DNA of 64,000 nt from Flavobacterium cheniae (GCF_004363695.1 NZ_SNZC01000006.1:1-64000); one strand, 5' to 3'. Positions 15,777-25,035 are shown, numbered from the stretch's first letter. Program-made: numbers and translations. Notes: generated by a model not told the origin, from the sequence alone.

Positions 15777-16398
15777 CTTTGTTAAAATAAATTAATTTCC
15801 ATTGATAAAAGAAAAATGCAAATTTTATGTATTGAAGTGTAATGTTTATATTAATCATCAAATCATTTATATAATCCTCAATTTCAAAAACAACAAGTAA
15901 TCTATAGAATAAGAAAATAAAAGTACTTGTAAATAAATAAAATAACAAGCCTAAATTACTATAATAAAAATCAGATTTTTCTCCAAGATTATTATATAGA
16001 TGCATACTTGAATAAATAATCAAAGGCATTGTAGTTAAATATGTTTCAAAAAGATTATATTCAAAAAACAAACTTGGATTAATAAGATATCTCGATAATA
16101 AAAATAATGGAAGTACAATTAATCCTACATAAACCGTAAATAATTGTGCTCTTGTTTTTAATAATAAGGAAAAGAAATAACTCAAAATTACAAATTGAAA
16201 CAATTCATAAAAATGATGCATAAAAACATTATAAATTCTAAACCATCTGTACAATTTTGAACTAATAAAATCAATTACTAGAACACCAATTATATATATT
16301 GTAAAAATCCTATAGACTTTCCCGTTTCTGAAAAAGCCTATAAGATAAAGTAAGCATAATATTGCTGATGTTATATGTAAGTAACCTGAAGGTTTCAA
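15763..16398 (-). CDS. Multi-pass membrane protein in the two-component operon
   Basis: A 211-residue integral membrane protein with about six hydrophobic segments (for example around 8-24, 30-47, 62-80, 88-104, 121-136 and 150-172) and short loops rich in Arg, Tyr and Asn. I do not recognise a named family, and there is no transporter motif. Its end overlaps the kinase start by 14 bases, and it begins 3 bases after the small upstream gene, so all four genes form one transcription unit. It could be the sensor or a regulator of the kinase, which itself has only one membrane helix. That role is inferred from operon position alone. Confidence 0.75.
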   Translation of the reverse strand: MKPSGYLHITSAILCLLYLIGFFRNGKVYRIFTIYIIGVLVIDFISSKLYRWFRIYNVFMHHFYELFQFVILSYFFSLLLKTRAQLFTVYVGLIVLPLFLLSRYLINPSLFFEYNLFETYLTTMPLIIYSSMHLYNNLGEKSDFYYSNLGLLFYLFTSTFIFLFYRLLVVFEIEDYINDLMININITLQYIKFAFFFYQWKLIYFNKDERN

Positions 16399-16401
16399 AT
16401 T

Positions 16402-16710
16402 TTAAGGTGTATTCAATGGACTAGATGGATCACAAGATGGCGGACATGGCTGAGTTGTATCATAAATTAAGTGATTATCATCTATTAAATCTTTACCATC
16501 TGCGTCTACTCCTACAAACATTAATTTTTGTGTTCCTTTTGTGTCGACACCCATATAAGCTCTAACATCAACAACACCATCTATTGCTAGTAATTCTCTT
16601 AGTGCTCCACCAGGGACTAAATGACCTTTTGCTAAATCTTTTGGAGGATTAGTTCTCCATGATGTTGCCCATTCTTTGGCTTCATCGAGAGTAATTGTAA
16701 AATCTGACAT
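16402..16710 (-). CDS. Small soluble protein leading the two-component operon
   Basis: A 102-residue protein with no signal peptide or membrane helix that I do not recognise by function. It reads as a compact alpha/beta domain: LDEAKEWATSWRTNPPKDLAK, GGALRELLAIDGVVDVRAYMG, TKGTQKLMFVGVDADGKDLI, then a tail TTQPCPPSCDPSSPLNTP with a Cys-x3-Cys pair that might bind a metal or form a disulfide. It is the first gene of the operon that continues with a membrane protein, a histidine kinase and a response regulator. A near-consensus -7 box, TACATTTA, lies at 16739-16746 upstream. It may be the signal or the regulated product of the system. Confidence 0.75.
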   Translation of the reverse strand: MSDFTITLDEAKEWATSWRTNPPKDLAKGHLVPGGALRELLAIDGVVDVRAYMGVDTKGTQKLMFVGVDADGKDLIDDNHLIYDTTQPCPPSCDPSSPLNTP

Positions 16711-16763
16711 ATTTTGAGGTTTTTTTATAATTGAATTATAAATGTAGTAAAAAAATTAATAAA

Positions 16764-16788
16764 AAAAACAGGCAAATTGCCTGTTTTT
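16764..16788 (-). terminator. Terminator after dnaB
   Basis: AAAAACAGGCAA-A-TTGCCTGTTTTT. On the minus strand it follows the dnaB stop at 16808 and is followed by a T run. Confidence 0.8.
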
Positions 16789-16807
16789 AACATTTTATCT
16801 ATTTTTT

Positions 16808-18355
16808 TTAAAATGGAACATCCGAATCATCGTCAAACGAATTCATGGTGCTACCAAATGCTTCGTTAGGTGTTGGTAAATTTGGCGTAATAAAAGGATT
16901 GGTTTCATCCAAATTCATTTTAGAAGGCAATTCATCAAATGGCGAACTAAAATCGTCTAAGTTTTCGAACTTTCCTAAGTTTCCTACGAACTTTAATCGG
17001 ATTTCATCTAAACCACCATTTCTGTGTTTTGCTACGATAAATTCGGCCTGACCTTGTGTTGGCGTGCGTTCTTCATCATCCCATTCATCAATTTTATAAT
17101 ATTCTGGACGATAAATAAATGATACGATATCCGCATCTTGCTCAATCGCACCCGATTCACGAAGGTCGGAAAGCAAAGGTCTTTTACTAGAACCACGAGT
17201 TTCAACCGCACGCGATAACTGAGAAAGCGCAATAACCGGAACGTTTAATTCTTTTGCTAATGCTTTTAAGTTTCGGGAAATAGTTGAAATTTCTTGCTCA
17301 CGATTTCCGCCGCCTTTTCCGTTTCCACCGGCTGTCATTAACTGCAAATAATCCACAACAATCATTTTAATTCCATATTGTGATGAAAGTCGTCTCGCTT
17401 TCGCACGTAAATCAAAAATGGACAATGAAGGTGTATCATCAATATATAAAGGTGCTTTTTCTAAGTTTTTTACTTTGATAGAAAGTTGCTCCCATTCGTG
17501 TTTTTCTAATTTTCCTGTACGAAGTTTTTCAGAAGACAAACCCGTTTCAGATGAAATCAAACGTGTTATCAACTGTACTGATGACATCTCCAAAGAGAAT
17601 AAAGCCACTGGATGATTATAATCAACTGCCATGTTTCGTGCCATCGAAAGTACAAACGCGGTTTTACCCATACCCGGACGAGCCGCAATAATAATTAAAT
17701 CAGATGGTTGCCATCCTGAGGTTAATTTATCTAAGTTATGGAATCCTGTTGCAATTCCACTCAAACCTTCTTTTCCAGCGATTTCTTCAATACGTTTTTT
17801 AGCCTGAATTACTAAACTTTGAGCTGTTTCAGAACTACGTTTAATATTCCCTTGGGTAACTTCGTATAATTTTGATTCGGCTTTATCTAATAAATCGAAA
17901 ACATCGGTAGCATCATCATAGGATTCTTCAATGATTTCGCTTGAAATTTTTATCAAACTTCTTTGGATGAATTTCTGCAAAATAATACGTGAGTGAAACT
18001 CAATATGAGCAGAAGAAGATATCTTTTGGGTTAGCTGAATCAAGTAAAAATCACCACCCGCTAATTCTAATTTACCGTTTTTCTTCAATTGTGCCGAAAC
18101 GGTTAATAAGTCAACCGGTTGGGTTTCGTTGAATAACTGAACAATAGCCTCAAAAATGTGCTTGTGAGCTTCTTTATAAAAGGCATCTGGTTGCAAAATA
18201 TCAATTACCTCATCTACCCCTTTTTTATCAATCATCATGGCACCAAGTACCGCTTCTTCAAGGTCTAACGCTTGAGGAGGTAGTTTTCCTTTTTCCAAAT
18301 TGATAATCGTAGTTTTATCTACTTTTATCGGGTTCATATTTCTGACATTTTCCAT
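16808..18355 (-). CDS. dnaB: Replicative DNA helicase DnaB
   Basis: Hexameric 5'-3' helicase that unwinds DNA ahead of the replication fork and binds primase. Read from ATG 18355 (MENVRNMNPIKVDKTT) it has 515 residues. The N-terminal all-helical domain (about 25-135) begins GKLPPQALDLEEAVLGAMM. A linker leads to the RecA-like motor with Walker A GMGKT (228-232), the DnaB motif KMIVVDYLQLM, ALSQLSRAVE and SDLRESGAIEQDADIV. The frame opens further upstream, but TACCTTCG (18360-18367, minus strand) looks like a -7 box, so earlier codons would not be transcribed. ATG 18337 is an alternative start. No intein is present. It is transcribed alone. Confidence 0.95.
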   Translation of the reverse strand: MENVRNMNPIKVDKTTIINLEKGKLPPQALDLEEAVLGAMMIDKKGVDEVIDILQPDAFYKEAHKHIFEAIVQLFNETQPVDLLTVSAQLKKNGKLELAGGDFYLIQLTQKISSSAHIEFHSRIILQKFIQRSLIKISSEIIEESYDDATDVFDLLDKAESKLYEVTQGNIKRSSETAQSLVIQAKKRIEEIAGKEGLSGIATGFHNLDKLTSGWQPSDLIIIAARPGMGKTAFVLSMARNMAVDYNHPVALFSLEMSSVQLITRLISSETGLSSEKLRTGKLEKHEWEQLSIKVKNLEKAPLYIDDTPSLSIFDLRAKARRLSSQYGIKMIVVDYLQLMTAGGNGKGGGNREQEISTISRNLKALAKELNVPVIALSQLSRAVETRGSSKRPLLSDLRESGAIEQDADIVSFIYRPEYYKIDEWDDEERTPTQGQAEFIVAKHRNGGLDEIRLKFVGNLGKFENLDDFSSPFDELPSKMNLDETNPFITPNLPTPNEAFGSTMNSFDDDSDVPF

Positions 18356-18447
18356 ATTGCGAAGGTAACCAAATTTTATAAAATATACTTTTGAGTTCTT
18401 AATACACAACTGTTAATAACTCCAATTTATTGTTGATAAGCCAAAAA

Positions 18448-18475
18448 AAATCCGAAACTTGAGGCTTCGGATTTT
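18448..18475 (-). terminator. Terminator after accA
   Basis: Arms AAATCCGAA and TTCGGATTT around a 9-base loop, with a T run on the minus-strand side (A run 18443-18450). Confidence 0.75.
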
Positions 18476-18498
18476 AATTTATAATTGAAAATAAGTGG

Positions 18499-19452
18499 TT
18501 ATTCTTTGAATTCACCCATTTTGCTGTATTTATCCATTCGTTGTGCCACCAAATCTTTTGTTGATAAATCTTTTAACTCATTAAAAGCTTTAGTTACATA
18601 CTCGGCTACCGTTTTAAATGTAGTTTCTTTGTCATAATGAGCACCACCAAGCGGTTCTGGTATAATATCATCAATTAACTTTTGTTTTTTCATATCAAAC
18701 GAAGTTAATTTCAATGCTTCAGCTGCTTGTTCTTTGTATTCCCAACTTCTCCATAAGATAGACGAACAAGATTCTGGAGAAATTACAGAATACCAAGTGT
18801 TTTCCAACATGTATACTCTATCTCCTACTCCAATTCCTAATGCTCCTCCTGAAGCTCCTTCTCCAATAATGATTGAAATAATAGGCGTTTTCAAACGAGC
18901 CATTTCGAAAATATTTCTTGCAATAGCTTCTCCTTGCCCTCTTTCTTCTGCTTCTAAACCTGGATAAGCACCTGGAGTGTCGATTAATGTTAAAACTGGA
19001 AGGTTGAATTTCTCAGCCATTTTCATTAAACGTAATGCTTTACGATATCCTTCTGGATTGGCCATCCCGAAGTTTCTATATTGGCGCATTTTAGTATTAA
19101 TACCTTTTTGCTGCCCAATAATCATATACGATTGTCCGTTGATTTGACCTAATCCACCAATCATCGCTTTATCGTCTTTGAAATTTCTGTCTCCAAAAAG
19201 TTCTAAAAACGTTCCATTAGTAATATTGGTAATATGTTCTAATGTATAAGGACGATTTGGATGACGCGATAATTGCACACGTTGCCAAGCCGTAAGATTT
19301 TTGTATATTTTTTTCTTAGTTTCTTCTAATTTCTTCTCAATTTGCTTGCAAGTGTTAGACACATCAACATCGGATTCTTGACCAATGATTTGACATTTAT
19401 CTAATTGGTCTTCAAGCTCTTTAATTGGTAATTCAAAATCTAAATATTCCAT
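18499..19452 (-). CDS. accA: Acetyl-CoA carboxylase carboxyltransferase subunit alpha
   Basis: With AccD it moves the carboxyl group from biotin to acetyl-CoA, making malonyl-CoA for fatty acid synthesis. The length, 317 residues, is standard. An N-terminal helical stretch ([17 protein letters not shown]) is followed by the crotonase-like core: [69 protein letters not shown] and the [11 protein letters not shown] segment. All the CoA and carboxybiotin-binding turns are in place. A -7 box, TATCTTTG, lies upstream at 19485-19492 on the minus strand and a terminator lies downstream, so it is transcribed separately from dnaB. The biotin ligase for this pathway is at 34057-34788. Confidence 0.96.
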   Translation of the reverse strand: MEYLDFELPIKELEDQLDKCQIIGQESDVDVSNTCKQIEKKLEETKKKIYKNLTAWQRVQLSRHPNRPYTLEHITNITNGTFLELFGDRNFKDDKAMIGGLGQINGQSYMIIGQQKGINTKMRQYRNFGMANPEGYRKALRLMKMAEKFNLPVLTLIDTPGAYPGLEAEERGQGEAIARNIFEMARLKTPIISIIIGEGASGGALGIGVGDRVYMLENTWYSVISPESCSSILWRSWEYKEQAAEALKLTSFDMKKQKLIDDIIPEPLGGAHYDKETTFKTVAEYVTKAFNELKDLSTKDLVAQRMDKYSKMGEFKE

Positions 19453-19484
19453 AATCGGTTTATTTGGGTTTGTGTTTGTTGTGA

Positions 19485-19492
19485 CAAAGATA
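19485..19492 (-). promoter_or_regulatory. accA promoter -7 box
   Basis: TATCTTTG on the minus strand, 33 bases upstream of the accA ATG. No clear -33 element. Confidence 0.5.
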
Positions 19493-19523
19493 AAATTTTC
19501 AATTAACTTTGGTAAACTTATCG

Positions 19524-20411
19524 TTAATTAGTTGTAACTTTTTTATAACTTTTTACAATTCCGTTAGCAATGACAGTGGCTAAAATTATCAAAGCACCTA
19601 CATAAAACAGAGGCGACATTTCTTCTCCATCTTTGAAAATCAGTAAGGCTAAAATGATTCCATAAATAGGCTCTAAGTTAATGGTTAACATTACGGTAAA
19701 CGGACTTAAAAATTTCATCACTTTTACCGATGCTGAGAACGCATACGCTGTACAAATAGACGATAACAAGAATAACCAAATTAAATCATTTACAGAAAGT
19801 GAAAAGAAAGCAGGTGTAAAACTTCCTGCAAAAAACAAATAAATACTTAAAAAGAACACACCACTTGATAGTTCATACAGAGAAATAACATTTGGATCGT
19901 ATTCTTTGGCATATTTTCCGTTGATAACCGAAAAAAGTGCCGATAAAAACGCAGATGTTACGGCAAGATAAATTCCTGTCTTAAATTTAGTCTCTACATT
20001 AAAAATGATTCCTAATCCTACAACAACAATAATTCCAAAAAGCAATTCGTACCAAATGACTCTTCGCTTATAAAAAATAGGTTCTAAAATAGAAGCGAAA
20101 AAAGCGCCAGTTGACAAACAAGCTAAGGTTATCGAAACATTTGAAACTTTAATGGCTTGATAAAACGTGAGCCAATGTGCAGCAATAATAATTCCGGAAA
20201 CAATAAATCCAATCAAAACATTGAAAGGCACTTTAATTTTTTCTTTATTAAAAAGCACTACAAAAGTCATAATCACCGAAGCAAAAAGCATGCGATACCA
20301 AACCAAATCTAAGGCTTCTAATGAAATTAGTTTTCCGAGAATGGCGGTAAATCCCCAAATAAATACAATTACATGAAGATGTAAATAGCTTTTTAAATTA
20401 TCGTTTTGCAT
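19524..20411 (-). CDS. EamA-family (DMT) transporter
   Basis: An inner-membrane transporter of the drug/metabolite superfamily, 295 residues with about ten membrane helices arranged as two EamA repeats. The first repeat contains the [23 protein letters not shown] region near residue 20 and the [21 protein letters not shown] motif near 95. The second contains the [23 protein letters not shown] region and ends with [18 protein letters not shown]. Members export amino acids, metabolites or drugs, and the substrate cannot be read from the sequence. It overlaps the LptF/LptG gene by 14 bases, so the two are co-transcribed, but a functional link is not evident. Confidence 0.92.
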   Translation of the reverse strand: MQNDNLKSYLHLHVIVFIWGFTAILGKLISLEALDLVWYRMLFASVIMTFVVLFNKEKIKVPFNVLIGFIVSGIIIAAHWLTFYQAIKVSNVSITLACLSTGAFFASILEPIFYKRRVIWYELLFGIIVVVGLGIIFNVETKFKTGIYLAVTSAFLSALFSVINGKYAKEYDPNVISLYELSSGVFFLSIYLFFAGSFTPAFFSLSVNDLIWLFLLSSICTAYAFSASVKVMKFLSPFTVMLTINLEPIYGIILALLIFKDGEEMSPLFYVGALIILATVIANGIVKSYKKVTTN

Positions 20412-21486
20412 TTCGAAGTAAATAAGCGGCTAAAATTCCGAATACAAAATTAGGCAACCACACTGCAATAAATGGCGGAATACTTGATTTTTCTGCTAAA
20501 GTTCCGAATACTTTATCAAAAAAGATGAAGACAAATGCAATTACAATGCCAATAGCTAAATTGATTCCCATTCCTCCTCTTCGTTTCATAGAAGAAACTG
20601 CAACTGCAATAATAGTTAAGATAAATGCCGAAATTGGTAAACTAAATTTCTTGTAAAAAACTACTAAATACGTATTTATATTTCCGTTTCCTCTGGCTCT
20701 CTCTTTGTTTATGAACTTATTTAATTCTCCAATAGTCATTGTCTCTGCAACATAAATAACTGGAGTTAAATCATCTGGTTCAAAATTGTAAGCAACTTCA
20801 TTTTTTTCAATTGACATAATTTGGTCGTTAGTTTGACCTATTGTTCTTTTATTGTATTCATACAACGCATATGTTTTAGTTTCTTCGTTGTAATGAATTC
20901 TTTTTGCATTAACTTTTTCAATTAATACATTATCTTGAAACTTTTCATAAGTAAAATTAAAACCTGTTTGAGATAAATAATTATAGTTACTTACATAAAT
21001 ATTTTCTTCAATATTTCCTTCTTTTTTAATTTGTCTAAAAATATCAGATGTTTCTCTGGTTTGAGAGTTACCTTTTAAGTTTTGATATCTAAAATCGTTG
21101 AATCCTTTACTAGCTTTTGGCACTAAAAAGAATCCCATTAACAAAGCGAAAATGGACACAATTACGGCACCATAAATAAATGGTCTAAGGAATCTTGAAA
21201 AAGAAATTCCAGAACTCAAAATCGCAATAATTTCAGTATTGTTTGCTAATTTTGATGTAAACCAAATAATAGATAAGAATAAAAATATTGGAAATAATAG
21301 ATTGGCAAAATACACGGTAAAATCTCCATAATAGACTAAAATATCTGTTAATGGAATTTTCTTTTCGATCATTTTGTTTACTTTTTCCGAAACGTCAATT
21401 GTAATTCCAATCGGAATAAACATAATCAACATCACAGAAAAAGTGACCAAATAGCGTTTTAAAATGTATTTATCTATTATTTTCAT
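20398..21486 (-). CDS. LptF/LptG-family lipopolysaccharide export permease
   Basis: Permease of the YjgP/YjgQ family, which with LptB lifts lipopolysaccharide from the inner membrane toward the outer membrane. The 362-residue chain has the family layout: three N-terminal membrane helices (starting IIDKYILKRYLVTFSVMLIMF, then near 55-80 and 95-120 with the ILSSGISFSRFLRPF segment), a periplasmic beta-jellyroll domain from about 130 to 270, and three C-terminal helices. One gene of this family per locus is usual in Bacteroidota, so it cannot be assigned to LptF rather than LptG. It overlaps the downstream EamA gene. The 104-base gap upstream holds a tandem 14-base repeat. Confidence 0.93.
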   Translation of the reverse strand: MKIIDKYILKRYLVTFSVMLIMFIPIGITIDVSEKVNKMIEKKIPLTDILVYYGDFTVYFANLLFPIFLFLSIIWFTSKLANNTEIIAILSSGISFSRFLRPFIYGAVIVSIFALLMGFFLVPKASKGFNDFRYQNLKGNSQTRETSDIFRQIKKEGNIEENIYVSNYNYLSQTGFNFTYEKFQDNVLIEKVNAKRIHYNEETKTYALYEYNKRTIGQTNDQIMSIEKNEVAYNFEPDDLTPVIYVAETMTIGELNKFINKERARGNGNINTYLVVFYKKFSLPISAFILTIIAVAVSSMKRRGGMGINLAIGIVIAFVFIFFDKVFGTLAEKSSIPPFIAVWLPNFVFGILAAYLLRNAKR

Positions 21487-21553
21487 ATTTCAAGAGAAAA
21501 GAGATTAGAAAAAAGAGAATAGACCATTTTACTTTATCTATATCTCATTTTGT

Positions 21554-21581
21554 ATTCTTTGTTCTATATTCTTTGTTCTAT
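21554..21581. repeat. Tandem 14-base repeat
   Basis: ATTCTTTGTTCTAT occurs twice head to tail (21554-21567, 21568-21581) in the gap between tgt and lptF/G. It is simple repeat DNA with no role evident. Confidence 0.6.
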
Positions 21582-21590
21582 ATTCTCAAA

Positions 21591-22721
21591 TTATAATCGT
21601 TGACTCATTTGAATCACCATTTTATCTTTCCATTCTCTGAATGTTCCGGCAATAATTTGTCTTCTTGCTTCGCGCACTAACCACATATAAAAACCTAAAT
21701 TATGTATGGTTGCAATTTGTTTTCCTAAGAATTCATCTGCTGCAAATAAGTGTCTAAGATATGCTTTTGAATATTCAGTATCAACCCAAGTGTGTCCCAT
21801 TTCGTCAATTGGCGAAAAATCAGCTTCCCACTTTTTGTTTTTCATATTCATCGTTCCGTGTGCCGTGAATAACATTCCATTTCTAGCGTTACGTGTTGGC
21901 ATTACACAATCAAACATATCAATTCCTAACGCAATATTCTCTAAAATATTGATTGGTGTTCCCACACCCATTAAATATCTTGGTTTATCTTCTGGAAGAA
22001 TTGCTGTAACAATTTCGGTCATTGCATACATTTCTTCTGCTGGTTCTCCTACTGAAAGTCCCCCAATAGCATTTCCTTGTGCGCCAGCATTTGCAATATA
22101 TTCTGCCGATTGTTCTCTTAAATCTTTATACGTACTTCCTTGAACAATTGGAAAAAACGTTTGTTCGTAACCGTATTTAAAAGGTAATTTTTCTAAATGA
22201 TTGATACATCTATCCAACCAACGGTGCGTCATGTGCATCGAACGTTTTGCATAGCGATAATCGCATGGATAAGGTGTACATTCATCGAAAGCCATAATGA
22301 TATCAGCACCAATAGTACGTTGAATTTCCATCACATTTTCTGGTGAAAAGAAATGATACGAACCATCAATATGCGATTTGAATTTTACACCTTCTTCTTT
22401 AATTTTTCTGTTTGATGAAAGTGAATATACTTGATATCCACCCGAATCGGTTAAGATATTTCTATCCCAATTCATGAATTTATGCAAACCTCCAGCGGCT
22501 TCTAAAATTTTAGTTTGAGGTCTTAAATATAAATGATAAGTGTTTCCTAAAATAATATCTGGATTAATATCGTCTCTTAGCTCGCGTTGGTGTACTCCTT
22601 TTACAGAAGCCACGGTTCCTACGGGCATAAAAATCGGGGTTTCGATAACACCGTGATCGGTTGTTATTTTTCCAGCTCTGGCTTTACTTTTTGGGTCTTT
22701 GGTAATTAAATCAAACTTCAT
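21591..22721 (-). CDS. tgt: tRNA-guanine transglycosylase
   Basis: Replaces guanine 34 in the wobble position of Asp, Asn, His and Tyr tRNAs with preQ1, a step toward queuosine. The 376-residue protein has the TIM-barrel landmarks: HGVIETPIFMPVGT, ILGNTYHLYLRPG-like segment, DSGGYQVYSL, MAFDECTPYP, GGLSVGEP, MGVGTPINI and the catalytic FDCVMPTRNARNGMLFT. The zinc-binding Cys-x-Cys-x2-Cys cluster of most bacterial enzymes is absent from the expected place, which here reads FSPIDEMGHTWVDTEYSKAYLRHL. From memory other Bacteroidota enzymes look the same, so it is likely a lineage feature, not decay. A -7 box, TATCTTTG, is at 22741-22748 on the minus strand. Confidence 0.95.
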   Translation of the reverse strand: MKFDLITKDPKSKARAGKITTDHGVIETPIFMPVGTVASVKGVHQRELRDDINPDIILGNTYHLYLRPQTKILEAAGGLHKFMNWDRNILTDSGGYQVYSLSSNRKIKEEGVKFKSHIDGSYHFFSPENVMEIQRTIGADIIMAFDECTPYPCDYRYAKRSMHMTHRWLDRCINHLEKLPFKYGYEQTFFPIVQGSTYKDLREQSAEYIANAGAQGNAIGGLSVGEPAEEMYAMTEIVTAILPEDKPRYLMGVGTPINILENIALGIDMFDCVMPTRNARNGMLFTAHGTMNMKNKKWEADFSPIDEMGHTWVDTEYSKAYLRHLFAADEFLGKQIATIHNLGFYMWLVREARRQIIAGTFREWKDKMVIQMSQRL

Positions 22722-22740
22722 ATTGTGCTTTTACGAACGG

Positions 22741-22748
22741 CAAAGATA
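22741..22748 (-). promoter_or_regulatory. tgt promoter -7 box
   Basis: TATCTTTG on the minus strand, 20 bases upstream of the tgt ATG. Confidence 0.55.
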
Positions 22749-22807
22749 ATTTATTTTAGAATTTAGAAATTGGAATTTAGAATTATTTATGATAAGACAA
22801 TACATTG

Positions 22808-22962
22808 GCACGCGGATGAAACAGATTCGCTGATGCGAAACGCGGATTACAACTGATTTTTAATTTGAAAAAACTTTATGGCTTTGCGAGCAAAAAACTA
22901 AATTTTCAAAAACTAAATCCGTAATTTTCAGCGTTGCGTTGCATCAGCGTCATCCGCGTTCC
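22808..22962. repeat. Palindromic dispersed element, about 155 bp
   Basis: The left part (GCACGCGGATG, then GCTGATGCGAAACGCGGATT) and the right part (AATCCGT, GCGTTGCATCAGCGTCATCCGCGTTCC, in pieces) are inverted relative to each other, so the whole can fold on itself. A partial copy lies at 57252-57306. It resembles non-autonomous flavobacterial intergenic repeats known to me only from memory. Bases 22749-22807 contain a short repeated AGAATTTAGAA motif and nothing else. Confidence 0.6.
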
Positions 22963-23013
22963 ATTACTTTTACCCATAACAAATCAATTCTTAATAACTT
23001 CTAACAAAATGAT

Positions 23014-23044
23014 TTGTACCACCAAAAAAATAAAATTACTTTTG
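23014..23044 (+). promoter_or_regulatory. Transketolase operon promoter
   Basis: TACTTTTG (23037-23044) with TTG at 23014-23016, spacer 20. The start would be near 23051, 24 bases before the ATG at 23075, which rules out the longer upstream frame as coding. Confidence 0.65.
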
Positions 23045-23074
23045 CATCCAATTAACACATATATATCTTTTATA

Positions 23075-23920
23075 ATGTCTAACACGCAACAACTACAAGA
23101 TTTTACAACACAAGTTCGAAGAGATATTCTTCGTATGGTTCATGCCGTAAATTCAGGTCACCCAGGAGGTTCTTTGGGATGTGCTGAGTTTTTGGTTACC
23201 CTTTACCAAGACGTTATGAAACGTAACGAAGGTTTTGATATGAACGGAATTGGTGAAGATTTATTCTTCTTATCAAACGGACATATTTCTCCAGTTTTTT
23301 ATAGTGTTTTAGCTAGAAGCGGATACTTTCCAGTAGCGGAATTAGCAACATTCAGAAAATTAAATTCAAGATTACAAGGTCACCCAACAACTCATGAAGG
23401 TTTACCTGGAATTAGAATGGCTTCGGGTTCATTAGGACAAGGAATGTCAGTTGCAATTGGAGCGGCTCAAGCTAAAAAATTGAACAACGATAACCATTTG
23501 GTTTTTGCTCTTTTAGGTGATGGTGAATTACAAGAAGGACAAAACTGGGAAGCTATTATGTATGCTTCGGCAAAAAAAGTGGACAATTTAATTGCAACTA
23601 TCGACTTAAACGGAAAACAAATTGACGGAACTACAGACGAAGTTTTGGCAATGGGAAGCGTAAAAGCGAAGTTTGAAGCATTTGATTGGATTGTATTAGA
23701 AATCAAAGAAGGAAACAACATTGACGCTATCAAAGCTGGTTTGGCTGAAGCAAAATCAAAATCAGGTAACGGAAAACCAGTTTGTATTTTATTACATACT
23801 GAAATGGGTAACGGAGTAGATTTTATGATGCACACGCACGCTTGGCACGGAAAAGCGCCAAATGATGAGCAATTAGCAAAAGCGTTAGAACAAAATGTTG
23901 AAACTTTAGGAGACTACTAA
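23075..23920 (+). CDS. Transketolase, N-terminal subunit
   Basis: Thiamine-diphosphate-binding half of a transketolase split into two genes, an arrangement common in archaea and many Bacteroidota. The pair moves two-carbon units between sugar phosphates in the pentose phosphate pathway. The ATG at 23075 (MSNTQQLQDFTTQVRRDIL, 281 residues) is chosen because the promoter lies just before it. Landmarks are VNSGHPGGSLGCAEFL, SNGHISPVFYS, GHPTTHEGLPGIRMASGSLGQ in pieces, the TPP motif GDGELQEGQNWEA near 150 and the C-terminal HTEMGNGVDFM, HAWHGKAPN. The partner gene begins 4 bases after this stop. Confidence 0.95.
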   Translation: MSNTQQLQDFTTQVRRDILRMVHAVNSGHPGGSLGCAEFLVTLYQDVMKRNEGFDMNGIGEDLFFLSNGHISPVFYSVLARSGYFPVAELATFRKLNSRLQGHPTTHEGLPGIRMASGSLGQGMSVAIGAAQAKKLNNDNHLVFALLGDGELQEGQNWEAIMYASAKKVDNLIATIDLNGKQIDGTTDEVLAMGSVKAKFEAFDWIVLEIKEGNNIDAIKAGLAEAKSKSGNGKPVCILLHTEMGNGVDFMMHTHAWHGKAPNDEQLAKALEQNVETLGDY

Positions 23921-23924
23921 AATT

Positions 23925-24878
23925 ATGAAAAAATATACCAACACAGGCAGTAAAGATACCCGTTCGGGATTTGGAGCTGGAATGACTGAATTAGGTCAAA
24001 AAAACGAAAACGTAGTAGCACTTTGTGCGGATTTAATTGGATCATTAAAATTTGATGATTTCAAGAAAAATCACCCAGAGCGTTTTTTCCAAATTGGAAT
24101 TGCAGAAGCAAATATGATTGGAATTGCAGCTGGATTAACTATCGGTGGAAAAATTCCATTTACAGGAACTTTCGCTAACTTTTCAACAGGAAGAGTGTAT
24201 GACCAAATTCGTCAATCCGTAGCGTATTCAGATAAAAATGTAAAAATTTGTGCCTCTCACGCAGGTTTAACGCTTGGAGAAGACGGAGCAACACACCAAA
24301 TCTTAGAAGATATCGGTTTGATGAAAATGTTACCTGGAATGACAGTTATCAATACTTGTGATTACAACCAAACCAAAGCAGCTACTTTAGCATTAGCTGA
24401 TCATCATGGTCCTGCTTATTTACGTTTTGGTCGTCCAGTAGTGCCTAACTTTATGCCAGCTGACGAACCTTTTGTAATTGGAAAAGCCATTATGTTAAAC
24501 GAAGGAACTGATGTTACGATTATTGCCACTGGACATTTAGTTTGGGAAGCATTAGTAGCAGCAGAAGCTTTAGAAGCAAAAGGAATTTCTGCAGAAGTAA
24601 TTAACATTCACACGATTAAACCGTTAGACGAAGAAGCGATTTTAAAATCAGTGAAGAAAACAGGTTGTGTAGTTACAGCGGAAGAGCATAACATTATTGG
24701 TGGTTTAGGAGAAAGCGTTTCTAGAACGTTAGTACAAAACCATTTAGTACCACAAGAATTTGTAGCAGTAAACGACAGCTTTGGAGAAAGTGGAACACCA
24801 GACCAATTAATGGAAAAATACAAATTAAACAATCAAGCGATTGTGGAAGCTGTAGAAAGAGTTATCAAAAGAAAGTAA
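23925..24878 (+). CDS. Transketolase, C-terminal subunit
   Basis: Second half of the split transketolase, 317 residues, containing the pyrimidine-binding domain and the C-terminal domain. Visible landmarks are SGFGAGMTELGQ near the start, the catalytic-site region FQIGIAEANMIGIAAGLTIGG with its conserved Glu, FANFSTGRVYDQIRQSVAY, HAGLTLGEDGATHQ, YLRFGRP and the C-terminal HTIKPLDEEAI, TAEEHNIIGGLGE. The two subunits together have the length of a one-piece enzyme and are separated by only four bases, so they must be co-translated in equal amounts. A terminator follows at 24899. Confidence 0.95.
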   Translation: MKKYTNTGSKDTRSGFGAGMTELGQKNENVVALCADLIGSLKFDDFKKNHPERFFQIGIAEANMIGIAAGLTIGGKIPFTGTFANFSTGRVYDQIRQSVAYSDKNVKICASHAGLTLGEDGATHQILEDIGLMKMLPGMTVINTCDYNQTKAATLALADHHGPAYLRFGRPVVPNFMPADEPFVIGKAIMLNEGTDVTIIATGHLVWEALVAAEALEAKGISAEVINIHTIKPLDEEAILKSVKKTGCVVTAEEHNIIGGLGESVSRTLVQNHLVPQEFVAVNDSFGESGTPDQLMEKYKLNNQAIVEAVERVIKRK

Positions 24879-24898
24879 TTTTCTTTTAATTTATATAG

Positions 24899-24928
24899 AA
24901 ATCCTCAAGAAATTGGGGATTTTTTTTG
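24899..24928 (+). terminator. Terminator after the transketolase genes
   Basis: AAATCCTCAAG-AAA-TTGGGGATTT with two mismatched pairs, then eight T. Confidence 0.75.
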
Positions 24929-25035
24929 TTAGAGGAATTTGTAAATATTTTTTTATATTTGAAAGATACAACTCAATAGCGTCAATCTAACCAAATTTGG
25001 GTGTATATGCGAAAGTTTGTTTCGAATATAAACGA

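Noticed and set aside
22934..23074. Longer N-terminus for the transketolase subunit
   Set aside because: It would be encoded across the dispersed repeat and the promoter, and the extra residues have no family likeness.
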